A stretch of 64,000 bases of DNA from NCBI GenBank assembly GCA_021324365.1, contig JAJPJE010000046.1, forward strand, positions 37,633 to 101,632, written 5' to 3'. How positions within the stretch are numbered: the stretch's first letter is position 1; every line of letters starts with the position of its first letter. Positions 9,556 to 18,337 of this stretch are shown piece after piece. The notes under the pieces are model-generated. The model had not been told where the DNA came from, ran no database searches, and saw only the letters and a program-made list of their open reading frames with translations. Both the position numbers and the translations under genes were made by a program. Source of the stretch: Terriglobia bacterium (GTDB lineage: Bacteria > Acidobacteriota > Terriglobia > Terriglobales > Acidobacteriaceae).

Positions 9556-9899
9556 CGATGAAGTCCAATACCCGGCAGGTGGATGGCGTAACCATCATCG
9601 ATCTGAGCGGTCGTATCACTCTCGGCGAGGGCAGCACGGTATTGCGTGACCTTGTCCGTCAGAACGTTGCTAAGGGAAACAAAAAGATTCTGCTCAACCT
9701 TGGCGACGTAACGTATATCGACAGCTCTGGCATCGGCGAGTTGGTAAGCGCCTTCACCAGTGTCCGCAATGCAGGCGGAGAGCTCAAGCTTCTCAACCTG
9801 ACGAAAAAAGTTCACGATCTACTGCAGATCACAAAGCTGTACACCGTGTTCGACGTGAAGGACGACGAAGCTGCAGCTATTCAGGCCTTTTCGAAGTAA
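9552..9899 (+). CDS. STAS-domain anti-sigma factor antagonist (RsbV-like)
   Basis: A 115-residue single STAS domain. The phosphorylation loop is YIDSSGIGEL, with Ser58 of the DSSG motif as the expected phosphate acceptor for the upstream RsbW-like kinase. A ribosome binding site GGAGG at 9540-9544 fits a GTG start at 9552 (7-nt spacing, overlapping the previous stop). An ATG at 9558 is the alternative and would remove two residues. Together with the previous gene this forms a partner switch. Confidence 0.88.
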   Translation: MTMKSNTRQVDGVTIIDLSGRITLGEGSTVLRDLVRQNVAKGNKKILLNLGDVTYIDSSGIGELVSAFTSVRNAGGELKLLNLTKKVHDLLQITKLYTVFDVKDDEAAAIQAFSK

Positions 9900-9949
9900 G
9901 TCTTAGCTCGAACCAAACGGCACTACCCTGGCATCTTTCTTACCTGGAA

Positions 9950-9973
9950 GCGGGGCGACTTTCTTCGCCCCGC
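9950..9973. terminator. GC-rich hairpin between convergent genes
   Basis: Perfect 8-bp stem (GCGGGGCG at 9950-9957 pairing with 9966-9973) with an 8-nt loop. It sits between the ends of the STAS gene and the convergent gene at 9990. There is no clear U-tract, so it may be a weak or Rho-assisted terminator for both strands. Confidence 0.45.
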
Positions 9974-9989
9974 ATCGCCAGTTCTGCCT

Positions 9990-10676
9990 CTACCCCGCGG
10001 GTGGATACTCCATCAGCATTGCCGCCGCGCGCCTTCGCGAAATATTCAGCACGCTATTGTCATCCGCGATCGATTTCAGAATCGGAGCCAGCGCCTGAAT
10101 TTCGGCTAGCTGGTGATCTTTCGACATCTGCTCCATCTGTTTCAGTTCGGAATCGAGTCCGAGCTTGTCGTGCGCGTGGTAATAGGTGAGGCGTCGTCCA
10201 AACTCCATTGTCTCGGCAATCCCCTCGAATAACGCCGTCAGCTCCTGTACCGCCTGATTGTTAGACCAGTTGTAGCTGCTGCGGAAGTTTCGGTCCGCAT
10301 CCTTGTAGGCGAGCGTCTTGTTCCCGGTGAACGCGACCTTCCCTTTGCGAGATTCGAAGTCCTCGTTGAAATACTTGAGCTGTTTCGCGCCGTTGAATAT
10401 CTTGTCCCGATCGGCCGCGCTAATCGTGAAACGATAGGTGTACGGTTCACCTGTCTGCTGCTCCGATCCGGGATCTGATTCGTACGTCGCGCGACCGTCG
10501 GAACTCACAGTGATCGAGTAGTGCGGCGGATCGCCACTCGGAAACTCCAGGCTGAAAGTTACGTTCGGACTGACCGCATAGTTCGGATTTGTGCTGACTT
10601 GCGCAGTTTGCGCAGAGGCAAATATAAGACAAATGCAGAAGACGGCCACGCAGATTGCAGACGAACGGACGAGCAC
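9990..10676 (-). CDS. Secreted protein of unknown function
   Basis: About 228 residues with a signal peptide (hydrophobic run CVAVFCICLIFASAQ, likely cleaved after ASA). I do not recognise the mature part. It has a beta-rich half with repeated aromatic residues and a helical C-terminal half that ends RRRAAAMLMEYPPAG. The start is taken as the GTG at 10676 because GGAGG lies 7 nt upstream; a TTG at 10694 would add six residues. It lies downstream of ruvC on the same strand. Confidence 0.65.
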   Translation of the reverse strand: MLVRSSAICVAVFCICLIFASAQTAQVSTNPNYAVSPNVTFSLEFPSGDPPHYSITVSSDGRATYESDPGSEQQTGEPYTYRFTISAADRDKIFNGAKQLKYFNEDFESRKGKVAFTGNKTLAYKDADRNFRSSYNWSNNQAVQELTALFEGIAETMEFGRRLTYYHAHDKLGLDSELKQMEQMSKDHQLAEIQALAPILKSIADDNSVLNISRRRAAAMLMEYPPAG

Positions 10677-10724
10677 GCGCAGTTCCTCCGCCAAACATTG
10701 TAGACGGAAATCGACTCTCGCTGG

Positions 10725-11243
10725 TCACACACGACAGGAAACGGCTTTTGCCGGCTGCTGCTTCTGCAAGGTGCTCCAGGTATGCAGATGACAAATAGCG
10801 ATCGCTAGTGCGTCCGCCGCGTCGGGCGATTCCGGCGCTTGCGGCAGATCAAGCAACTGGGTCACCATATGCTGCACCTGCGACTTCTCGGCGCGGCCGT
10901 AACCAACCACCGACGACTTGATCGAAAGCGGCGAATACTCGGCAACCTGTAGGCCGCAGGAAGACGCAGCCAGCATGGCAACGCCTCGGACCTGCCCCAG
11001 CTTCAGCGCCGATTTCGCATTTACGGCGTAGAAGACGTCTTCAATCGCAACCATCTCCGGCCTGACCTCGGCGATGACCTCCCGCAAACGCTCGAATACG
11101 CGATTCAAACGCACCGGAAGCGGTTCCCGGGTCGAGAGGCGAATGGTTCCGCAACACACAATCCGCAGCTTGGTGTCACTTCCCTGCTCTACGACGCCAT
11201 AACCCGTATATTCGCCACCGCAATCGATCCCGAGAACGCGCAT
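10725..11243 (-). CDS. ruvC: Holliday junction resolvase RuvC
   Basis: Crossover junction endodeoxyribonuclease that cuts Holliday junctions during recombinational repair. The 172-residue length matches the family. The start MRVLGIDCGGEYTGYG gives the RNase H-like first strand with Asp7. The other catalytic acids are Glu68 (AIEDV), Asp141 and Asp144 (SPDAADALA). The frame runs upstream to 11480, but that extension lacks homology. ruvA and ruvB are not next to it. Confidence 0.95.
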   Translation of the reverse strand: MRVLGIDCGGEYTGYGVVEQGSDTKLRIVCCGTIRLSTREPLPVRLNRVFERLREVIAEVRPEMVAIEDVFYAVNAKSALKLGQVRGVAMLAASSCGLQVAEYSPLSIKSSVVGYGRAEKSQVQHMVTQLLDLPQAPESPDAADALAIAICHLHTWSTLQKQQPAKAVSCRV

Positions 11244-11334
11244 CGGGTGCAGTCTACCCGAAAATTGGTTGAGGACGGGATAGCTTTCCCGTAACCAGCC
11301 AGCCTGAGTCACCGGATTTGCATCCATTTCAGCA

Positions 11335-11754
11335 ATGACACGGGATCGCATCTTGCTGGTTAGGGGAGGCATCGCATTTCTGATCGCCGTATTACTGCTG
11401 GCAGGGACTGCTCGCCCGCAGACAACAAACGTTACAGACCAGCAGGCCCCGCCAATCCGGATCACCAGTGGTCCCACCATAGAACATTACGGTGCAGAAG
11501 ACGCCATTATTGCCTGGTCCACGAATGTTTCGTCAGGAACCGAAGTGCTGTTTGGAATAGATCCTCAGCATTTGGATCATCGCGCCGAAACTCCCTGGGG
11601 CGCGCTCACCCACCGTGTGACTCTGAAACACCTCTCGCCAGACACGACCTACTACTTCCGAGCCATTTCGGATCAGGCGCTGGGAACCGGGGACAAGGCC
11701 GAGAGCGGTGTCCTACAGTTCAGGACTGAAGGAAAGGTGCAGGCGGCGAACTAG
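11335..11754 (+). CDS. Secreted fibronectin type III-like domain protein
   Basis: A 139-residue protein with a signal peptide (LLVRGGIAFLIAVLLLAGTARPQ). The mature part is a single Ig/fibronectin III-like fold resembling the N-terminal domain of purple acid phosphatases: IAWSTNVSSGTEVLFG, then HRVTLKHLSPDTTYYFR. There is no phosphatase domain, so it is probably a small binding or adhesion module. It is divergent from ruvC and convergent with the Mpo1-like gene. Confidence 0.65.
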   Translation: MTRDRILLVRGGIAFLIAVLLLAGTARPQTTNVTDQQAPPIRITSGPTIEHYGAEDAIIAWSTNVSSGTEVLFGIDPQHLDHRAETPWGALTHRVTLKHLSPDTTYYFRAISDQALGTGDKAESGVLQFRTEGKVQAAN

Positions 11755-11782
11755 CATCGCGCCGTACGGCCTTGGCAGTTAA

Positions 11783-12157
11783 TTAGACATTGTTGCGTTT
11801 TACCAACGACACAGTTTGCGTATATCTGGCCAACTGACCCGTCAGCATCAGGTAAACCATCCGGAAGTCACTAATGAATGACCAGAATGGATGCCCAAAA
11901 GTAGCGGGCCGATTGCCTTCGATTCCAAAATGGCCGATCCACGCGAAGCCGTAGCCAATTACGGGCCACAGCAGGATGAACCAGTAATGCGCCGTCACAA
12001 GTGCCCAGATCACGAGAGCGATGCCCAGCACCGTTCCACACAGGTGCAGATAACGAGTCCCCGGCTTGCTGTGTTCGCCAAGGTAAAACGAGAAGAATTC
12101 GTTGTACGTTGAAAAGCGCTGCTTGTCGTCGGTCACACCCATCCTCTGGCGCGACAT
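11783..12157 (-). CDS. Mpo1-like (DUF962) membrane protein
   Basis: About 124 residues from the ATG at 12157. The family signature is clear: FSTYNEFFSFYLGEHSKPGTRYLHLCGT, two hydrophobic segments (GIALVIWALVTAHYWFILLW), then IGHFGIEGNRPATFGHPFWSFISDF. Yeast Mpo1 is an Fe2+-dependent dioxygenase in phytosphingosine alpha-oxidation; the conserved His residues (EHSKPG, HLCG, GHFG, GHPFW) match its metal site. The bacterial substrate is unknown. The frame extends to 12208, and Met at 12142 is another possible start. Confidence 0.8.
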   Translation of the reverse strand: MSRQRMGVTDDKQRFSTYNEFFSFYLGEHSKPGTRYLHLCGTVLGIALVIWALVTAHYWFILLWPVIGYGFAWIGHFGIEGNRPATFGHPFWSFISDFRMVYLMLTGQLARYTQTVSLVKRNNV

Positions 12158-12166
12158 AGTACACCG

Positions 12167-12190
12167 ATTCGAGGGTCCGCGCCCTCGAAT
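12167..12190. promoter_or_regulatory. Perfect inverted repeat upstream of the Mpo1-like gene
   Basis: Nine-base arms ATTCGAGGG (12167-12175) and CCCTCGAAT (12182-12190) separated by 6 nt. It begins 10 nt before the minus-strand start at 12157 and 126 bp before the phosphofructokinase gene. It may be an operator or a 5'-leader hairpin. Confidence 0.35.
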
Positions 12191-12315
12191 TAGCCGTTTC
12201 AATTGCACGCGACAAATTCATTGCTCTCTCGATAAAATCGCTGCACGGACTCGAATCCATTTCCGATTCACATAATTGGTCAACTCAGGCGGATAAGCGG
12301 ATAAAAGGAGCAGGA

Positions 12316-13392
12316 ATGAAGATCGGTGTATTAACCGGCGGAGGCGACTGCCCAGGTCTGAACGCGGTGATTCGTGCCATCGTGCGCAAAGGAACATTTC
12401 ACTATGGCGATCAGTTCGTCGGATTCCTGGAAGGATGGCGCGGCGTTCAGGATAACAAGGCGGAGGTTCTCGATCTGGCAAAGGTCTCGGGAATTTTGCC
12501 GCGTGGCGGCACAATACTTCGCACCTCTCGCACTAATCCGGCCAAGCGCGAAGGCGGACTCCAGCGCTGCATTGACAACCTGAAGCGCCACGGTTGCGAA
12601 GCGCTCATCGCCATCGGCGGCGATGACACCATGTCCGTCGCACAAAAGCTATTCGAACTGGGCGTCAAGGTCGTAAGTGTGCCCAAGACAATCGACAATG
12701 ATCTGAGCGGCACCGACTTCTGCTTCGGTTTCGATACGGCGGTCGAGATCGCAACCGAAGCGATTGATCGCGTGCACACCACAGCCGAAGCGCACAATCG
12801 GGTGATCGTCGTCGAAGTGATGGGACGTGATTCCGGCTGGATTGCTATCTACAGCGGATTGGCCGGCGGCGCCGATGTGATCCTCATCCCGGAAAAGCCG
12901 TTCGAGCTAGAAGATGTTGCCGAAGCGATCCGGTTGCGCCACTCGCGTGGACGCTACTTCAGCATTGTTGTGGTCGCGGAAGGCGCCAAGGTCGCGGAGC
13001 ACTCGAGCGACAACGTCACTCTGGACATCACCAAGGATGAGTTCGGTCACGTGCGCCTCGGCGGAATCGGAAATCTCCTGGCAAAGGAAATCGAGAAGCG
13101 CACCGGCTTCGAGACGCGCGCCGTAGTACTGGGTCACGTGCAGCGCGGCGGGTCTCCAACAGCATTCGATCGTGTGCTGGGGACGCGTTACGGCTCAGGC
13201 GCAATCGACATGGTTCATCGCGGCGAGTTTGGCAAGATGGCGGCTCTGCGTGGAACCGAGATCGTTGCCATCCCGATCAAAGATGCGCTGTCGGAGAATC
13301 GCAAAGTCGATCAGGCGCTGATCGATGTCGCCCTTGGACTTCACGACAAGATCGGCGGCGAAGCCCGAAGAGAAGTAATTCAGTCCACCTAA
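12316..13392 (+). CDS. pfkA: 6-phosphofructokinase with pyrophosphate-type active-site residues
   Basis: Phosphorylates fructose 6-phosphate in glycolysis; 358 residues. Donor site: MKIGVLTGGGDCPGLNAVIR. The donor-selecting positions read GGDD (101-104) and PKTIDND (123-129), that is Asp104 and Lys124. ATP enzymes such as E. coli PfkA have glycine at both positions, while pyrophosphate-dependent enzymes have Asp and Lys. A reversible PPi-dependent enzyme (Pfp) is therefore the likelier reading. The substrate motif VVEVMGRDSGWIA is present. The start has AAAGGAG about 5-6 nt upstream. A strong terminator follows. Confidence 0.92.
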   Translation: MKIGVLTGGGDCPGLNAVIRAIVRKGTFHYGDQFVGFLEGWRGVQDNKAEVLDLAKVSGILPRGGTILRTSRTNPAKREGGLQRCIDNLKRHGCEALIAIGGDDTMSVAQKLFELGVKVVSVPKTIDNDLSGTDFCFGFDTAVEIATEAIDRVHTTAEAHNRVIVVEVMGRDSGWIAIYSGLAGGADVILIPEKPFELEDVAEAIRLRHSRGRYFSIVVVAEGAKVAEHSSDNVTLDITKDEFGHVRLGGIGNLLAKEIEKRTGFETRAVVLGHVQRGGSPTAFDRVLGTRYGSGAIDMVHRGEFGKMAALRGTEIVAIPIKDALSENRKVDQALIDVALGLHDKIGGEARREVIQST

Positions 13393-13462
13393 TATGGGCT
13401 TGGTGCCCCATTCAATCCGTGGAAATCGAGAACTGGCACAAGCCAGAGGGTTCTCGCTCACG

Positions 13463-13493
13463 AAAAAAGCCTCCTCGATCGAGGAGGCTTTTT
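13463..13493. terminator. Bidirectional Rho-independent terminator
   Basis: A fully self-complementary hairpin spans 13469-13488 (GCCTCCTCG pairing with CGAGGAGGC), flanked by A6 on the left and T5 on the right. It lies between convergent genes, so it can stop transcription of pfkA (+) and receive the gene at 13513 (-). Confidence 0.9.
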
Positions 13494-13512
13494 CGTTTCG
13501 CTTTCAACTCAG

Positions 13513-14490
13513 TTACTTCTTAAAGTACCGCGCTTTCCAAACACCAAAGCTTACGCCTCCGAGACCAAGTAGCCCGAGCAACGGAAGCGGACTGGCCGTG
13601 CTGGGCATCTTGCCGTTTCCATTCGCAGCTTCGTTCGTCCCGTTCTGGTTGGTCGAAGTGCCAGTTTGATCCTGTGGCGGAGGATTGCCCGTGTTGGCAG
13701 CGGCGCCGTTCTGATCTGCACTCTGATCGGATCCAGTCACCGCATTCTTCGCTCCATGATAGGCACCTTTAACACCAGCCTTGGTTTTGTGATACCCGGT
13801 TTCAGCACCGCTCTTCACCGTCCCCGCCGCACTGGAAGCCGCACCTTTGGTCTGTTCTGCGGTATTCTGCGCCTGATCGGAGGTGCTCTGCTGGTCGGAA
13901 GTCTGCGGAGCGCCCGTCAGCATCGACATTTCCTGCGGCGGCGTTGAAGTTGATTCCGCATTGCCGGTGCCATTCGTTCCCGTCTGGCCTGACATGCCCG
14001 GAGTTGAGCTGCTGGTTCCAGGGGCCACAGCAGTGCCCGCCGGCGAATTCGGCGGCGCTGTCGCGGAGGTAGCGGTCCCGGTGGTGCCACTCGGCGTTCC
14101 GGACGCAGTGGGAGCTGCCGCACTCGGCTCACCAGGGGTCGTAGTCGTGCCCGGAGTCGTTGTTCCAGTTTGGCCGGTTGTTCCACTCATGTCGGTCCCT
14201 GGAGTTGTGGAACCAGGAGCCGCTGTGCCTGGATTTGTTGCACCCGGAGTTGCCGTACCCGGTGCTCCGGCCTGAGATCCCATCGCGCCGGGATTTGCAC
14301 TTCCGGTACCTACAGATCCAGATCCTGCGGTTCCTGTGCTCTGTCCAGCGACGCCGCCCGTTGCTCCGGTTCCGGCTGTGCCGGCGCCCGCTCCTGCACC
14401 AGCGCCAGCCCCAGCACCTCCCGCGCCCGCTTGTGCTACCGCCATTCCCGCTCCGAGCAGCAGCACGCTCACAATACTTAGTGTTTTCAT
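13513..14490 (-). CDS. Secreted Gly/Ala/Thr-rich low-complexity protein with C-terminal membrane anchor
   Basis: A 325-residue protein that starts with a signal peptide (MKTLSIVSVLLLGAGMAVAQ). About 180 residues of Gly-Ala-Thr-Ser-Pro low complexity follow. Around residues 210-255 is an amphipathic helical segment (KGAASSAAGTVKSGAETGYH). The C-terminus is a sorting-signal-like tripartite tail: MPSTASPLPLLG, a hydrophobic run, then the basic end KARYFKK. This resembles LPxTA/PEP-CTERM-type tails, so anchoring or sorting at the cell surface is likely. No sortase or exosortase is in the window. Transcription ends at the shared terminator. Confidence 0.75.
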   Translation of the reverse strand: MKTLSIVSVLLLGAGMAVAQAGAGGAGAGAGAGAGAGTAGTGATGGVAGQSTGTAGSGSVGTGSANPGAMGSQAGAPGTATPGATNPGTAAPGSTTPGTDMSGTTGQTGTTTPGTTTTPGEPSAAAPTASGTPSGTTGTATSATAPPNSPAGTAVAPGTSSSTPGMSGQTGTNGTGNAESTSTPPQEMSMLTGAPQTSDQQSTSDQAQNTAEQTKGAASSAAGTVKSGAETGYHKTKAGVKGAYHGAKNAVTGSDQSADQNGAAANTGNPPPQDQTGTSTNQNGTNEAANGNGKMPSTASPLPLLGLLGLGGVSFGVWKARYFKK

Positions 14491-14909
14491 AGATTCTCCT
14501 CAGTTGGCTAGCAGTGCGCCTCCTTCTCGGGATACACACTGGTGTTTCGTTGACAGTGGCGTTCATCGTTCTGACGCCATGCCGTTCAAGCGAGATGTCC
14601 TCGTCCAGCGGCGCTCTCGCAAGCGAGAGTAGGTTGCGGCTCGGAAAACACAAGCCAGGAGCGGCAAAGGATTGCTGGCGTTATGGGAATCCAGTTCAGC
14701 TCTGGGTTCTCTCACCCGTTGACGTGATGGCGCGCACACCAAATTCCACGGAAAAAGATGAGACTGCTTACAAAGGAACTGCGGAGGCTGGGCCAGAGGA
14801 GCGCATTCCGGCTAGTGGCCCAACGACAACTTGGCTTCTGATCGACCCTGCTAAAAAGGGTACGGTTGAGCACTGTCCCGCTGTGTCCTTTCGTGTGAAA
14901 GGAGATCTG
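14491..14909. other. Intergenic region upstream of the hox operon
   Basis: About 420 bp between the low-complexity protein gene and hoxE, which diverge. The hoxE frame is open through much of it, but the protein start is placed at 14910 by its ribosome binding site. I see no convincing sigma-70 promoter or FNR-type palindrome. The promoters of both genes must lie here. Confidence 0.5.
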
Positions 14910-15416
14910 ATGCCGGCGTATCCAGCGACAGTTTTGCCACCGTCCGACGATAAGCGCTGGCGCATCGTGGAAGGCACCATGCGCCGCCACGGACGCGAAC
15001 CCAACGCGCTCATCGAAGTCCTGCACACCGTGCAGGAAAGCTTCGGGTATCTGGACGACACCGCGTTGAAATTTGTCGCGCAAAGCTTGCGGCTTCCCTA
15101 TAGCAAGGTTTTTGGTGTCGCGACTTTCTATCACTTCTTCACCCTGAAGCCGAAAGGCAAGCACACCTGCGTGGTCTGCACCGGCACCGCATGCTACATC
15201 AAGGGATCTCCGGCATTGCTGAAGGCCGTTGAAGAAACCGCGCACATTCAACCGGGTGAAACGAGCGAGGATGACCAGGTCTCATTGCTAACTGCCCGGT
15301 GTGTTGGGTCGTGCGGATTGGCACCCGCAGTCGTGTTTGACGGCGAGGTCGCCGGCAAGGTCGTGCCCGAAGAGATGTCCAAACGCATTCTGAGGTGGCT
15401 GCACCATGACGCTTGA
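14910..15416 (+). CDS. hoxE: NAD-reducing hydrogenase subunit HoxE
   Basis: A 168-residue thioredoxin-like [2Fe-2S] subunit of the diaphorase module, homologous to NuoE. Cluster ligands are Cys90, Cys95 (CTGTAC) and Cys131, Cys135 (CVGSC). The core [12 protein letters not shown] and GVATFYHFF are family blocks. The start is set by AAAGGAG ending at 14904, 5 nt before the ATG. An in-frame upstream ATG at 14727 would add a proline-rich extension and is not favoured. It overlaps hoxF by 11 bp. Presence of HoxE points to group 3d rather than group 3b or 3c hydrogenase. Confidence 0.9.
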   Translation: MPAYPATVLPPSDDKRWRIVEGTMRRHGREPNALIEVLHTVQESFGYLDDTALKFVAQSLRLPYSKVFGVATFYHFFTLKPKGKHTCVVCTGTACYIKGSPALLKAVEETAHIQPGETSEDDQVSLLTARCVGSCGLAPAVVFDGEVAGKVVPEEMSKRILRWLHHDA

Positions 15417-17082
15417 CGAGCTACGCGAAATCGCGCGCATCGAGCGGGAAAAACAGCAGGAAGTCCCACGCAAAATCCACGTCTGCATGGCGGCGGCCTG
15501 TCTTTCACAGCATAGCGACAAAGTGAAAGCCGGACTCGAAGCACAGATCAAAGAAAAAGGCCTCGAGCACAGCTGCAAGGTGAAGGGCGTCGGCTGCATG
15601 GGTCTATGTGCTGCCGGGCCGTTGGTTTCCGTTGAGCCCGAGGGTAAGCTTTACCAGGGCGTGCGTCCGCCAGAGGAAGGCTCAGACGTCGCCGACATCG
15701 TTGGTTCCGTCGATGGCAAGCCAGCGAACAAGCTCGAACTCGATCCTGGGCTTCCCTTCTTCAAAGAGCAAGTAAAAGTGGTCTTGGAGAACTCGGGAAA
15801 GATCGACCCCGAACGAATCGAAGACTACATCGCTGCCGATGGATACGAAGCCCTACTCACCGCGCTCACATCGATGACACCGCTCGAAATCATCGAGCAG
15901 GTGACGAAGAGTGGACTACGGGGCCGTGGCGGCGCCGGTTATCCCACCGGCCTGAAGTGGAGCACGGTCGCCAAAGCTCGCAGCCAGAACAATACCAAGT
16001 TCGTAATCTGCAATGCGGATGAAGGCGACCCGGGAGCCTTCATGGATCGCAGCGTGCTCGAAAGCGATCCGCAACGTGTGCTCGAAGGCATGGCAATCGC
16101 CGCTTACGCCGTTGGAGCCAGCCAAGGATATATCTATGTTCGCGCCGAGTATCCCCTGGCAATCAAGCGACTGAAGACCGCGATTAAGCAGGCCGAAAAT
16201 CTGGGCCTGCTCGGCAATAACATTTGCGAAACCCGTTTCAGCTTCCGCATCGACATTCGACTCGGTGCAGGTGCATTCGTCTGCGGCGAAGAAACCGCTC
16301 TGATCAACTCCGTCGAAGGAAAGCGTGGGACGCCGCGTCCGCGTCCCCCTTATCCCGCCCAGGAGGGTCTGTGGGGCGCACCCACTTTGATCAACAACGT
16401 CGAGACCTACGCCAACATTGCTCCCATTGTTCGCAAAGGGGGTGCATGGTTCGCGGGCATCGGCACCGAAAAGAGCAAAGGGACAAAGGTCTTCGCACTT
16501 GCCGGGCGCGTCCAGAACACCGGGCTTATTGAAGTGCCGATGGGGATCAAGCTGCGCGACATCATCTTCCGCCTTGGCGGCGGAATTCCCGATGGCCGGA
16601 AATTCAAAGCCGCCCAGACCGGTGGCCCGTCGGGCGGATGCGTGCCGGAGCAGTACCTCGATATGCCCGTGGATTATGAGTCGCTGGCAAAGGTCGGCTC
16701 GATCATGGGGTCCGGCGGCCTCATCGTCATGGACGACAGCTCCTGCATGCCCGATGTCGCCAAGTACTTCATGGATTTCTGCCGCACCGAATCCTGCGGC
16801 AAGTGCGCTCCCTGTCGCGTGGGAACCACCCACATGTACAACCTGCTGGAGCGGATCACCTCGGGCGCCGCAGCCGAAAAAGAATTGAGCCTTCTCGAAG
16901 AGTTGTGCTCCGTGGTCAGCCAGACCAGCCTTTGCGGACTAGGGCAGAGCGCGCCAAATCCGGTGGTCACGACACTGCGCTACTTCCGCGACGAGTATCT
17001 GGCGCATATCGGTGAGAAGCACTGTCCGGCAGGCGTCTGCAAAACCAAACCTCTCTCCAGAACCACGGAGGTGGGTAAATGA
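15406..17082 (+). CDS. hoxF: NAD-reducing hydrogenase diaphorase subunit HoxF
   Basis: The 558-residue NADH-oxidising flavoprotein subunit. The N-terminal thioredoxin-like [2Fe-2S] domain has Cys27, Cys32, Cys64 and Cys68. A NuoF core follows, with the FMN/NADH loop [13 protein letters not shown] around 168-180 and [18 protein letters not shown]. The C-terminal [4Fe-4S] motif is [13 protein letters not shown] near residue 465, with a further Cys in SLCGLGQ. It transfers electrons between NAD(H) and the hydrogenase module through HoxE and HoxU. It overlaps both hoxE and hoxU, so translation is coupled. Confidence 0.95.
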   Translation: MTLDELREIARIEREKQQEVPRKIHVCMAAACLSQHSDKVKAGLEAQIKEKGLEHSCKVKGVGCMGLCAAGPLVSVEPEGKLYQGVRPPEEGSDVADIVGSVDGKPANKLELDPGLPFFKEQVKVVLENSGKIDPERIEDYIAADGYEALLTALTSMTPLEIIEQVTKSGLRGRGGAGYPTGLKWSTVAKARSQNNTKFVICNADEGDPGAFMDRSVLESDPQRVLEGMAIAAYAVGASQGYIYVRAEYPLAIKRLKTAIKQAENLGLLGNNICETRFSFRIDIRLGAGAFVCGEETALINSVEGKRGTPRPRPPYPAQEGLWGAPTLINNVETYANIAPIVRKGGAWFAGIGTEKSKGTKVFALAGRVQNTGLIEVPMGIKLRDIIFRLGGGIPDGRKFKAAQTGGPSGGCVPEQYLDMPVDYESLAKVGSIMGSGGLIVMDDSSCMPDVAKYFMDFCRTESCGKCAPCRVGTTHMYNLLERITSGAAAEKELSLLEELCSVVSQTSLCGLGQSAPNPVVTTLRYFRDEYLAHIGEKHCPAGVCKTKPLSRTTEVGK

Positions 17083-17798
17083 GCCCCGCAGTGGAAATCA
17101 AAACACTACAAATTGACGGCAAGGACGTAGGTGCGCGCGCTGATCAGACCATCCTCGAAGTCGCGCGCGAAAATGGTATCGATATTCCCACTCTCTGCCA
17201 TCTCGACGGCCTCGGCGATGTCGGCGCATGCAGGCTATGCCTGGTGGAAGTGAAAGGGAGCAACAAGCTGCTACCGGCGTGCGTGACCCGCGTACAGGAA
17301 GGCATGGAGGTCACCGCACATTCACCGCGACTGGAATCGTTGCGCAAAATCATTGTCGAGATGCTCTTCTCCGAGCGCAACCACGTCTGCTCCGTCTGCG
17401 TTTCTAATGGTCACTGCGAACTGCAGGCGCTGGCAGCCAGCCTCGGGATCACGCATGTGCGGGTTCCTTATCTGAATCCAAAGCTCCAGGTAGATGCAAC
17501 CAACCGCCGCTTCGTTATCGACCACAACCGCTGTGTGCTTTGCTCGCGTTGCGTGCGCGTATGCGATGAGATCGAAGGAGCACACACCTGGGATCACTTC
17601 GGCCGCGGCATCGACTGCCGCGTCATCACCGACCTGAATCAGCCATGGGGTAATTCCGATAGCTGCACCGGTTGCGGCAAGTGCGTGCATGTCTGCCCGA
17701 CCGGCGCGCTAGTAGAGAAAGGACGTGCGGCTGGCGAGATGAGAAAGCGGCAGCAGTTCCTGCCTTATCTGACCTTGATGCGGGAGGGACGCCAATGA
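17079..17798 (+). CDS. hoxU: NAD-reducing hydrogenase iron-sulfur subunit HoxU
   Basis: A 239-residue iron-sulfur protein homologous to the N-terminal part of NuoG. The N-terminal [2Fe-2S] ferredoxin fold has Cys40, Cys51, Cys54 and Cys68. A CxxC-x6-C block ([10 protein letters not shown]) follows, then two [4Fe-4S] motifs, [11 protein letters not shown] and [12 protein letters not shown]. It wires HoxF to HoxYH. It overlaps hoxF and hoxY by 4 bp each. Confidence 0.94.
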   Translation: MSPAVEIKTLQIDGKDVGARADQTILEVARENGIDIPTLCHLDGLGDVGACRLCLVEVKGSNKLLPACVTRVQEGMEVTAHSPRLESLRKIIVEMLFSERNHVCSVCVSNGHCELQALAASLGITHVRVPYLNPKLQVDATNRRFVIDHNRCVLCSRCVRVCDEIEGAHTWDHFGRGIDCRVITDLNQPWGNSDSCTGCGKCVHVCPTGALVEKGRAAGEMRKRQQFLPYLTLMREGRQ

Positions 17799-18328
17799 GC
17801 AAGATCCGAATCGCTACCGTATGGATGGATGGCTGCTCTGGATGTCACATGTCCTTCCTCGACATGGACGAGCGTCTGCTCGAACTCGCCGAACACATCG
17901 ACTTGGTCTACAGCCCGCTCGTTGACTTGAAAGACTTCCCGCAGGAAGTGGACGTCACCTTGATCGAAGGCGCCCTCAGTTCCGAGGAGGACATGGAAAA
18001 GCTGCATAAGATTCGAAAGCACTCCAAGCTCCTTGTCTCATTGGGCGACTGCGCGGTCACCGCCAATGTCCCCGGAATGCGCAATTCGTTTCCAGTCGAT
18101 TCCGTGCTGAAGCGCGGCTATCTCGAGAATGCCACCTTGAACCAGCAGATCCCGTTGCAGGTGATTCCGAAGCTTCTACCCCGCGCGCTCCCGCTGCACG
18201 AGGCAGTCAAAGTCGACCTGTTCATCCCCGGATGCCCGCCCCACCGTGACGCCATTCACTACGCGCTTTCGGAATTGATCGCGGGACGCGTGCCGGACCT
18301 GAGCACGCATAGCCATTTCGGAGCCTAG
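17795..18328 (+). CDS. hoxY: NAD-reducing [NiFe] hydrogenase small subunit HoxY
   Basis: A 177-residue hydrogenase small subunit carrying the proximal [4Fe-4S] cluster. Ligands are Cys14 and Cys17 ([10 protein letters not shown]), Cys86 ([14 protein letters not shown]) and the Cys of PGCPPHRDA near 155. There is no Tat signal peptide, so the enzyme is cytoplasmic, as expected for group 3. The start is the ATG overlapping the hoxU stop (ATGA). The frame is open upstream, inside hoxU, but not used. Confidence 0.95.
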   Translation: MSKIRIATVWMDGCSGCHMSFLDMDERLLELAEHIDLVYSPLVDLKDFPQEVDVTLIEGALSSEEDMEKLHKIRKHSKLLVSLGDCAVTANVPGMRNSFPVDSVLKRGYLENATLNQQIPLQVIPKLLPRALPLHEAVKVDLFIPGCPPHRDAIHYALSELIAGRVPDLSTHSHFGA

Positions 18329-18337
18329 GAGAGCGAG

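Noticed and set aside
11244..11480. N-terminal extension of RuvC
   Set aside because: The family begins at MRVLGIDCGG and the extension overlaps the divergent gene's region without any domain.
13920..14450. Tandem DNA repeat or CRISPR-like array in the Gly/Ala/Thr-rich gene
   Set aside because: The DNA is only loosely repetitive, has no fixed unit or spacers, and reflects low-complexity coding sequence.
14727..14909. N-terminal extension of HoxE
   Set aside because: Proline-rich, non-homologous, and the internal ATG at 14910 has an ideal ribosome binding site.
15916..16833. 305-codon open frame antisense to hoxF
   Set aside because: Shadow of a well-supported flavoprotein gene.
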